NCBI GenBank assembly: GCA_900540205.1
Contig: UQER01000043.1
Location: 1-15,274, forward strand
Origin: an uncultured Porphyromonadaceae bacterium
Lineage (GTDB): Bacteria; Bacteroidota; Bacteroidia; Bacteroidales; Muribaculaceae
Reading direction: 5' to 3'
Length of the DNA: 15,274 bases
Shown: in pieces, positions 1-5,894 of the stretch
How the letters are laid out: each line of letters begins with the position of its first letter
Numbering within the stretch: the stretch's first letter is position 1
Translations under genes and position numbers: made by a program
Notes under the pieces: generated by a model
What the model saw: only the letters and a program-made list of their open reading frames with translations
The model's database searches: none
What the model was told of the DNA's origin: nothing

Positions 1-1092
1 CACATCGCCCTCTGTTTTTGTATCTGCCAGCGTGGCTATTATTTTTGGGGTGTCGAAGTAGTTTATGCGCATGGCGCGGCGCACGCGGTCGAGCGTAACG
101 GCAGCTGCCTGACGGGCCTCTTCCGAACCCTTGCGCAGAATCTCGTAGACTTCGGGGATGTTCTGCTCGAAGTGCTTGCGGCGTTCGCGGATGGGGGCGA
201 GTTCCTGTTCGATCACGTTGTAAAGCAGCTTCTTTACAGTACCGTCGCCGAGGCCGCCACGGGTGTAGTGGTCCTTGAGGGCCTGCAGGTTGGGATAGTC
301 GTTAAGGAACTCGGCAAAATGGCAGTCGTTGCAGAAAGCGTCAAGGTAGATGAAGGGGGCGTTCCCTTCGAGGTGTCCGGGGCAGTCGATGGTGAGGTGC
401 TCCGGATCGGTGTACATGCTGTTGATTTTCTTTTTTACCTCCTTCGAAGTGTCGGAGAGGTAAATGCAGTTGCCGAGCGATTTGCTCATTTTGGCCTTTC
501 CGTCGGTGCCGGGCAGGCGCATGCACACGGCATTGGTTGGGAGGAGGATTTCGGGCTCTACGAGTGTGTCGCCGTAGATGTGGTTGAAGCGTGCCACAAT
601 CTCGCGGGTAAGCTCGATCATGGGGGCCTGGTCTTCGCCTACGGGCACGATGGTAGCATCGAACGCGGTGATGTCGGCAGCCTGGCTCACCGGATAGCAG
701 AAGAAGCCCACGGGGATGGATTGCTCGAAACCTCGCATCTTTATTTCGGTCTTAACCGTCGGGTTACGCTGCACGCGGCTCACGCTCACCAGGTTCATGT
801 AGTAGAACGCCAGTTCGGCCAGCTCGGGCACCTGGCTCTGGATGAAAATGGTGGTCTTTGCCGGATCTATGCCGACCGACAGATAGTCGAGCGCCACCTC
901 AAGCACGTTCTGGCGCACTTTTTCAGGATTATCGGCGTTGTCGGTGAGAGCCTGGCAATCGGCGATCATCACGTAGATTTTGTCGAATTCGCCTGAATTC
1001 TGCAGCTCCACGCGGCGACGTAGCGAGCCAACATAATGGCCCAGATGGAGGCGGCCTGTGGGGCGGTCGCCTGTGAGTATGATTTTTTTCAT
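1..1092 (-). CDS. trpS: Tryptophanyl-tRNA synthetase (3' end outside window)
   Basis: Class Ic aminoacyl-tRNA synthetase that charges tRNA-Trp in the cytoplasm. The minus-strand frame opens with ATG at 1090-1092 and stays open to position 1, giving 364 residues without a stop. Visible signatures: the HIGH-type motif in RPTGRLHLGHYVGS (residues 10-23, HLGH at 16-19), the conserved VGEDQ segment near 151-155 that follows the Trp-binding region, and an intact KMSKS at 201-205. Family members in Bacteroidetes are around 350-400 residues, so only a short C-terminal piece should be missing. The gene is divergent from the M16 peptidase gene and has its own TAnnTTTG element at 1131-1138. The long plus-strand open frame at 172-996 across it is a shadow. 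Confidence 0.95.
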   Translation of the reverse strand, partial: MKKIILTGDRPTGRLHLGHYVGSLRRRVELQNSGEFDKIYVMIADCQALTDNADNPEKVRQNVLEVALDYLSVGIDPAKTTIFIQSQVPELAELAFYYMNLVSVSRVQRNPTVKTEIKMRGFEQSIPVGFFCYPVSQAADITAFDATIVPVGEDQAPMIELTREIVARFNHIYGDTLVEPEILLPTNAVCMRLPGTDGKAKMSKSLGNCIYLSDTSKEVKKKINSMYTDPEHLTIDCPGHLEGNAPFIYLDAFCNDCHFAEFLNDYPNLQALKDHYTRGGLGDGTVKKLLYNVIEQELAPIRERRKHFEQNIPEVYEILRKGSEEARQAAAVTLDRVRRAMRINYFDTPKIIATLADTKTEGDV

Positions 1093-1130
1093 ATCGTGCT
1101 AAATAAGTTTAAAACTATCGGCTATTTGCG

Positions 1131-1138
1131 CAAAGATA
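1131..1138 (-). promoter_or_regulatory. Putative -7 element for trpS
   Basis: Read on the minus strand this is TATCTTTG, a full match to the Bacteroidetes -7 consensus TAnnTTTG, 38 bases upstream of the trpS ATG. No TTTG -33 box is seen at the usual 19-21 base spacing, so the call rests on the -7 match and position. Confidence 0.5.
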
Positions 1139-1160
1139 CAAAATCTAATCGAATATTTTA

Positions 1161-1168
1161 TACCTTTG
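1161..1168 (+). promoter_or_regulatory. Putative -7 element for the M16 peptidase gene
   Basis: TACCTTTG matches the Bacteroidetes -7 consensus TAnnTTTG and lies 40 bases before the ATG at 1209. There is no clear TTTG at -33. It sits 22 bases from the oppositely oriented trpS element, so RNA polymerase binding at the two sites would overlap. Confidence 0.5.
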
Positions 1169-1208
1169 CCCGAAAGCTTGAAATAGAACCAACATTAATC
1201 AACATTAT

Positions 1209-4172
1209 ATGAAGCATTTCAAACATTTGTGGCTTTCGGTGCTGCTTGGCTCTGCCGTGATGGCTACGGCCTCGGCCGCTCCGAAGTATGCCTACGACAG
1301 TGTGCCCGGCGATCCGCTGCACACTAAAATCTACACTCTGCCCAACGGGCTGAAAGTGTTCATGACACAGAACCCCCGCGAACCGCGCATCCAGACCTAC
1401 ATCGCCGTGCGCGTAGGCGGCAAGAACGACCCCGCCGAGACCACCGGTCTGGCCCACTATTTCGAGCATCTGATGTTCAAGGGTACTCCTAACTTCGGTA
1501 CTGTGAACTACGCTGCCGAGAAGCCGATGCTCGACCGCATCGAGAATCTTTTCGAGACCTACCGCCAGACCACCGATTCGGTGGCACGTGCGGCCATATA
1601 CCACACCATCGACTCCGTGAGCTATGAAGCCTCGAAGCTTGCTATTCCCAACGAATACGACAAGATGATGTCGGCCATCGGAGCCAACGGTACCAACGCC
1701 TACACATCGACCGACGTTACCTGCTATGTGGAGGACATCCCTTCCAACGAACTTGAGCGCTGGGCCATCGTGCAGGCCGACCGTTTCAAGAATCCTGTGA
1801 TCCGCGGCTTCCACACCGAGCTGGAGACCATCTACGAGGAGAAGAACATGTCGCTCACCAACGACAGCCGCAAGAGCAACGAGAAGATGCTGGCCATGCT
1901 CTTCCCGTCGCACCCCTACGGAACCCAGACAGTGCTCGGCACGCAGACCCACCTGAAGAACCCCTCGATAACCAATATCAAGCGCTACCACGACCAGTGG
2001 TATGTGCCCAACAACATGGCCATTGCCCTTTCGGGCGACTTCGACCCCGACAAGGTCGTGGATGTGATCACCCGCTATTTCGGCGACATGAAGCCGAATC
2101 CCGCACTGGAGGACCAGCGCCTCAAGGTGGTGCCCGAGAAGCCTTTCACCACACCACAGCGTGCCGAGGTGTGGGGCAACGAGGCCGAACGCCTCACGCT
2201 GGCGTGGCGCATCCCGGCAGCCGCACATGAGGACATGACAGCCCTGAACGTGATGTCGAACGTTCTCGCCAACGGCTCGGCCGGCCTGATGGAGATTGAC
2301 CTCGACCAGGCGCAGAAGCTCAACGGCTCAGGAGCCGGAATGTACTCCATGGCCGATCAGGGCGCGTTCCTGATGATCGGTCTGCCCCGCACCGGACAAA
2401 GCCTGCAGGAAGTGGAGGCTCTGCTGCTTGGCGAGGTGGAGAAGCTGCGCAAGGGTGAATTCTCCGACGAGCTTGTGAAGGCTGTGATCACCAACATGGA
2501 GCTTGACGTGGAGAAATCGCTGCTCAACAATTCCGACCGTGCCAACTATTACGTTGATGCCTTTGTCAACGGTCAGCCGTGGGCAGAAGCCGTAAAGGAT
2601 CTTGATGCAGTCAAGAAAATCACCAAGGCCGATGTGGTGGCCATGGCAAACAAATATCTCGGCGACAACAACTATGTGGCCATAGAGAAGCGTCAGGGCG
2701 CGCCCAAGGATGAACTTAAAATCTCCAAGCCCGCCATCACTCCGATTGTGACCAACCGCGATACTGCCTCGGTGTTCCTCACCGACTTCGTGGCACTCGG
2801 TTCGGAGCCCATCGAGCCGAAATTTGTGGATTTCCAGAAAGAACTCACCTCGGCACGTCTGCCCAACGGTGTGGAGCTCCTCTACACCCACAACCCCTAC
2901 AACAATCTGTTCGACCTTACATTCGTGTTCGAGACCGGCAGCTATGCCGATAAATATCTGTCGCTCGCAGCCAATTATCTCGATTATCTCGGCACCCCCG
3001 ACATGACCCCCGCGCAGGTGCGTGAGGCTTTCTATAATCTGGCATGCGAATATTTCGTGTCGGCCGGCTCAGAACGCTCATACATCGTGCTCCGTGGCCT
3101 GAGCGAGAACATGACCAAGGCTGTCGACCTTCTGGAGAAACTTATCAACCAGGCCGTGGCCGATCCTGCGGTATATGCAACCTTTGTTGAGACCGTGCTG
3201 AAGAGCCGCGCCGACTCGAAGAGCCGTCAGGGCAGCAATTTCTCGGCTCTGCGCCGCTATGTCACCTATGGTCCGGACATTGTCAATGACCTCATGATCA
3301 AAAATGAGGAGTTGCCCGAAATCAACCCCGAAAAGCTTTTGGGTTCGCTGCGCGATATGCTCAGCCTCACTCACCGTGTGATCTATTATGGTCCGCTGTC
3401 GCTGCAGCAGGTTGAGGCCGACCTCAACGAGCACCACGTGAAGGGTGTGACTCTCCGCGAGCCAGCTCCCATGAAGAAGTATCTGCCGATACAGCCCGAG
3501 GAAACCGTGGTATATGTTGCTCCCTACGATGCCAAGCAGCTCTACATGAGCATGAACACCTCGAACGGCGAAAGCTTCGATGCAGCATCGCATCCGCTCA
3601 CCACGCTCTACAACGAATACTTCGGCGGCTCGATGAACGCCATCGTGTTCCAGGAGATGCGTGAGGCACGTTCGCTGGCCTACTCTGCATGGGCTTATCT
3701 TAACGAACCTTCGCGCCTTGACAAGCCATACACGTTCATGGCAGGCATCGCCACACAGAACGATAAGCTCATGGATGCCGTGGGCGCCTTCAACTCCATC
3801 ATCAACGATATGCCGCGCAGCGAAGCCGCGTTCGCACTTGCCAAGGATGGTCTTGAAAAGCGTCTGCGCACAAACCGCGTCATCGACGACAACATTGCAT
3901 GGGCTTATATCAACGCGCAGGATCTGGGACTTGCCCCGTCGCTCGACGGCAACGGAAAGAACCGTTCGGCCGGATTGGATCTCGACCGTCTCACATTCGA
4001 ACAACTCCCGACGCTCACCCTCGACGATGTCGTGAAATTCCAGCAGGAGAATGTGAAGGACCGCAAATACAACTACGGTATTCTCGGTAAGATAGAGGAC
4101 CTCGATATGGATGCCCTCTCTAAACTCGGCCGCGTGGTGATTCTCACGCCCGAGCAGATTTTCGGCTATTGA
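1209..4172 (+). CDS. Secreted M16 (pitrilysin/insulinase) zinc metallopeptidase
   Basis: 987-residue zinc peptidase of the two-half M16 type. Residues 1-24 look like a signal peptide (basic start, hydrophobic LWLSVLLGSAVMATASA, AxA-type cleavage near 23), so it should act in the periplasm or at the outer membrane on peptides. The N-terminal half has the inverted zinc motif HxxEH at 83-87 (HYFEH). A downstream glutamate in ELETIYEE (204-211) is the likely third ligand, and GTNAYTS (161-167) is a conserved M16 segment. A helical insertion at about 105-150 lengthens the gap between motif and ligand. The C-terminal half (about 535-987) keeps the M16 fold pattern, including the segment around YFGGSMNAIVFQEMREARSL, but has no HxxEH, as expected for the inactive half that closes the chamber. 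It stands alone, with its own -7 element and terminator. Its substrate cannot be read from sequence. Confidence 0.92.
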   Translation: MKHFKHLWLSVLLGSAVMATASAAPKYAYDSVPGDPLHTKIYTLPNGLKVFMTQNPREPRIQTYIAVRVGGKNDPAETTGLAHYFEHLMFKGTPNFGTVNYAAEKPMLDRIENLFETYRQTTDSVARAAIYHTIDSVSYEASKLAIPNEYDKMMSAIGANGTNAYTSTDVTCYVEDIPSNELERWAIVQADRFKNPVIRGFHTELETIYEEKNMSLTNDSRKSNEKMLAMLFPSHPYGTQTVLGTQTHLKNPSITNIKRYHDQWYVPNNMAIALSGDFDPDKVVDVITRYFGDMKPNPALEDQRLKVVPEKPFTTPQRAEVWGNEAERLTLAWRIPAAAHEDMTALNVMSNVLANGSAGLMEIDLDQAQKLNGSGAGMYSMADQGAFLMIGLPRTGQSLQEVEALLLGEVEKLRKGEFSDELVKAVITNMELDVEKSLLNNSDRANYYVDAFVNGQPWAEAVKDLDAVKKITKADVVAMANKYLGDNNYVAIEKRQGAPKDELKISKPAITPIVTNRDTASVFLTDFVALGSEPIEPKFVDFQKELTSARLPNGVELLYTHNPYNNLFDLTFVFETGSYADKYLSLAANYLDYLGTPDMTPAQVREAFYNLACEYFVSAGSERSYIVLRGLSENMTKAVDLLEKLINQAVADPAVYATFVETVLKSRADSKSRQGSNFSALRRYVTYGPDIVNDLMIKNEELPEINPEKLLGSLRDMLSLTHRVIYYGPLSLQQVEADLNEHHVKGVTLREPAPMKKYLPIQPEETVVYVAPYDAKQLYMSMNTSNGESFDAASHPLTTLYNEYFGGSMNAIVFQEMREARSLAYSAWAYLNEPSRLDKPYTFMAGIATQNDKLMDAVGAFNSIINDMPRSEAAFALAKDGLEKRLRTNRVIDDNIAWAYINAQDLGLAPSLDGNGKNRSAGLDLDRLTFEQLPTLTLDDVVKFQQENVKDRKYNYGILGKIEDLDMDALSKLGRVVILTPEQIFGY

Positions 4173-4205
4173 TATCATAGTCATACCCGATAAAATTTAA
4201 TTTTG

Positions 4206-4247
4206 ATTACCCCGGTGCGGCATTGCTGTCGGCCGGGGTAATTTTTT
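4206..4247 (+). terminator. Rho-independent terminator of the M16 gene
   Basis: A perfect 10-bp stem (attaccccgg at 4206-4215 with ccggggtaat at 4233-4242) is followed at once by a T run on the plus strand. It starts 34 bases past the stop codon. Confidence 0.9.
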
Positions 4248-4293
4248 GCATAAAAATGGGGGAGGAGGGGGCGGATAGGCCGGAAATTTTTTG

Positions 4294-4301
4294 TAAATTT
4301 G
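4294..4301 (+). promoter_or_regulatory. Putative -7 element for fba
   Basis: TAAATTTG matches TAnnTTTG 85 bases upstream of the aldolase ATG and after the preceding terminator. The region 19-21 bases upstream is G-rich and has no TTTG. It implies a leader of roughly 75-80 bases. Confidence 0.55.
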
Positions 4302-4385
4302 CACGCGTCAAAGCGCTAAGTCCGCAATGGATGGGCGTGGCGACAGGACCAAACAACAGGACAACTTTTTAATTATATCTGTAAT

Positions 4386-5384
4386 ATGGTAAGCTACAAA
4401 GAATTAGGCCTGGTTAACACCCGCGAGATGTTTGCCAAGGCCATCAAGGGTGGTTACGCCATCCCGGCTTTCAACTTCAACAACATGGAGCAGCTTCAGG
4501 CCATCATCAAGGCTGCTGCCGAAGAGAAATCGCCCGTTATCCTTCAGGTGTCGAAAGGCGCCCGCAACTACGCTAACGCCACACTGCTGCGCTACATGGC
4601 TCAGGGTGCCGTTGAATATGCAAAGGAACTGGGCTGGGAGCATCCCCAGATTGTTCTTCACCTCGACCACGGCGACAGCTTCGAGCTTTGCAAGAGCTGC
4701 ATCGACAACGGTTTCTCGTCGGTGATGATTGACGGTTCTCACCTTCCCTATGAGGAGAATGTGGCCCTGACCAAGAAAGTGGTTGACTACGCTCACCAGT
4801 ACGATGTGACTGTAGAAGGCGAACTCGGTGTGCTCGCCGGCGTGGAGGATGAGGTTTCGGCCGACCACCACACTTACACCGATCCCGAAGAGGTTATCGA
4901 CTTCGCTACCCGCACAGGCTGCGACTCGCTGGCTATCTCGATCGGTACAAGCCACGGTGCCTACAAGTTCACTCCCGAGCAGTGCACCCGCAACGCTGAA
5001 GGCCGTCTGGTTCCCCCGCCACTGGCATTCGACGTGCTCGACGCCGTTATGGAAAAACTCCCCGGCTTCCCCATCGTGCTCCACGGCTCATCGTCGGTTC
5101 CCCAGGAGTATGTCGACATGATCAACGAATACGGCGGCAACCTGCCCGATGCCATCGGTATCCCCGAAGAGGAACTCCGCAAGGCTGCCAAGAGCGCTGT
5201 TTGCAAAATCAACATCGACTCTGACTCCCGTCTGGCCATGACCGCTGCCGTGCGCAAGGTATTCCATGACAAACCCGCTGAGTTCGACCCCCGCAAATAT
5301 CTGGGTCCGGCCCGCGACGAAATGGAACGCCTCTACAAGCACAAAATTGAAAACGTGCTTGGCTCGAACGGCAAAGCCGAATAA
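4386..5384 (+). CDS. fba: Class II fructose-1,6-bisphosphate aldolase
   Basis: Zinc-dependent cytoplasmic aldolase, 332 residues, interconverting fructose-1,6-bisphosphate with dihydroxyacetone phosphate and glyceraldehyde-3-phosphate in glycolysis and gluconeogenesis. Family marks are easily seen: NTREMFAKAIKGGYAIPAFN near the start; LHLDHGDS at 91-98 with catalytic Asp94 and zinc ligand His95; VEGELG (143-148); GTSHGAYK (187-194) with His190; VLHGSSS (231-237) with zinc ligand His233; and the phosphate-binding NIDSDSR (276-282). Length and motifs fit the longer class II enzymes of Bacteroidetes. The ATG at 4386 gives the expected N terminus. A -7 element and leader lie upstream and a strong terminator follows, so it is most likely a single-gene transcript. 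The related tagatose-bisphosphate aldolases are possible but less likely for a stand-alone copy. Confidence 0.95.
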   Translation: MVSYKELGLVNTREMFAKAIKGGYAIPAFNFNNMEQLQAIIKAAAEEKSPVILQVSKGARNYANATLLRYMAQGAVEYAKELGWEHPQIVLHLDHGDSFELCKSCIDNGFSSVMIDGSHLPYEENVALTKKVVDYAHQYDVTVEGELGVLAGVEDEVSADHHTYTDPEEVIDFATRTGCDSLAISIGTSHGAYKFTPEQCTRNAEGRLVPPPLAFDVLDAVMEKLPGFPIVLHGSSSVPQEYVDMINEYGGNLPDAIGIPEEELRKAAKSAVCKINIDSDSRLAMTAAVRKVFHDKPAEFDPRKYLGPARDEMERLYKHKIENVLGSNGKAE

Positions 5385-5411
5385 TCAGCACGCCTGACCA
5401 TAACAACAAAG

Positions 5412-5456
5412 CACAGGCCGCACTCCGGATTCCGGAGCGCGGCCTGTGGCTTTTTT
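5412..5456 (+). terminator. Rho-independent terminator of fba
   Basis: Long hairpin: cacaggccgc (5412-5421) pairs with gcggcctgtg (5439-5448), one A/C mismatch follows, then ctccgg (5423-5428) pairs with ccggag (5432-5437). A run of six T at 5451-5456 follows. Confidence 0.93.
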
Positions 5457-5480
5457 GCGCGATTGCGGCGGCCTATACAT

Positions 5481-5525
5481 AGCAAATGTAGCTAAAATAG
5501 CTACCGTAGCTATCTTAGCTATGAT
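5481..5525. repeat. 9-bp tandem repeat, five units
   Basis: Five consecutive 9-mers: agcaaatgt, agctaaaat, agctaccgt, agctatctt, agctatgat. Units 2-5 fit AGCTAnnnT, with the last two or three bases varying, and unit 1 is a diverged AGCAAATGT. Joined units create TAGCTA palindromes. It lies between the fba terminator and the tRNA terminator, in no convincing gene. Function is not known. Confidence 0.75.
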
Positions 5526-5543
5526 AACAGCTTGGGGGCAAAC

Positions 5544-5575
5544 AAAAAAGAGGATGCCGATTGGCATCCTCTTTT
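5544..5575 (-). terminator. Terminator of tRNA(CAU), possibly bidirectional
   Basis: Perfect 9-bp stem (gaggatgcc 5550-5558, ggcatcctc 5563-5571) with a 4-base loop. On the minus strand it is followed by six T (plus-strand a at 5544-5549), placed 8 bases past the tRNA 3' end. The plus-strand side has only tttt, so it may also act weakly in that direction. Confidence 0.85.
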
Positions 5576-5582
5576 CTTGCTG

Positions 5583-5656
5583 TAGCGGGACCGAGAATTG
5601 AACTCGGGACCTCCGGGTTATGAATCCGACGCTCTAACCAACTGAGCTATCCCGCC
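5583..5656 (-). tRNA. tRNA with CAU anticodon (elongator Met most likely)
   Basis: A complete 74-base cloverleaf can be folded: acceptor GGCGGGA with TCCCGCT (G1-U72 wobble), D stem GCTC/GAGC, anticodon loop TTCATAA (anticodon CAT), five-base variable loop AGGTC, T stem CCGAG/CTCGG with loop TTCAATT, discriminator A. No CCA is encoded. The D stem has the C11-G24 pair of elongators. The anticodon stem (TCGGA/CCCGG) has an A31/C39 mismatch. An Ile tRNA whose C34 becomes lysidine would show the same gene anticodon and is not excluded. A strong promoter (5670-5701) and a terminator (5544-5575) make it a single-tRNA transcript. Confidence 0.93.
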
Positions 5657-5669
5657 TTGTTTGCGAGTG

Positions 5670-5701
5670 CAAAGTTAGAATATTTTTTTTACATACCCAA
5701 A
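5670..5701 (-). promoter_or_regulatory. Promoter of tRNA(CAU)
   Basis: On the minus strand: TTTG (5698-5701), 20-base spacer, TAACTTTG (5670-5677). This is an exact match to the Bacteroidetes -33/-7 layout. The mature tRNA begins 13 bases past the -7 box, so the 5' leader must be very short. Confidence 0.85.
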
Positions 5702-5735
5702 TGTTTCCAAGGAAAAATTTTTGCAAAAAAAGTTG

Positions 5736-5743
5736 TATCTTTG
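5736..5743 (+). promoter_or_regulatory. Putative -7 element for parC
   Basis: TATCTTTG matches TAnnTTTG upstream of parC, divergent from the tRNA promoter. No TTTG is found at the usual -33 spacing. A start a few bases downstream would give a leader of about 145 bases before the ATG at 5895. Confidence 0.5.
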
Positions 5744-5764
5744 CTTAATGAATTGGCGGAAGCC

Positions 5765-5837
5765 CTTATACCCTCCTGTTTGAAGGCGAATCAGACAGGA
5801 TGATTCATTCCAATCGGGAATTATAGTTCGGTATAAG
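5765..5837 (+). ncRNA. Possible structured parC leader (three-way-junction fold)
   Basis: Three nested helices can be drawn by eye. P1 is cttatacc (5765-5772) with ggtataag (5830-5837), 8 perfect pairs. P2 is 5775-5783 with 5791-5799, 9 pairs including one G-U, closing a 7-base loop. P3 is attcc (5807-5811) with ggaat (5817-5821). It begins about 20 bases past the putative -7 box and ends 57 bases before the chosen parC ATG. I do not recognise it as a named riboswitch. The fold may be chance; covariation has not been examined. Confidence 0.35.
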
Positions 5838-5894
5838 TTGACGCCGCTGCAATCCGGGTTGTATCCCCCGACAGTGCAATATCTCCCTGAAACC

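Noticed and set aside
172..996. 274-codon plus-strand open frame across trpS
   Set aside because: Antisense to trpS, whose motifs (HLGH, KMSKS) are all on the minus strand. The translation has no family resemblance and arises from GC-biased codon positions.
1158..2228. 356-codon minus-strand open frame over the M16 gene
   Set aside because: Shadow of the M16 coding strand, with Val/Gly/His-rich composition typical of antisense frames. It also covers the M16 promoter and signal peptide.
3078..4184. 368-codon minus-strand open frame over the M16 C-terminal half
   Set aside because: Same antisense bias. The plus strand has clear M16 C-terminal-domain coding up to the stop at 4172.
5838..5894. 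TTG-initiated 19-residue extension of ParC
   Set aside because: It lacks family similarity and directly follows the leader helix; ATG 5895 is the simpler start. It is not fully excluded.
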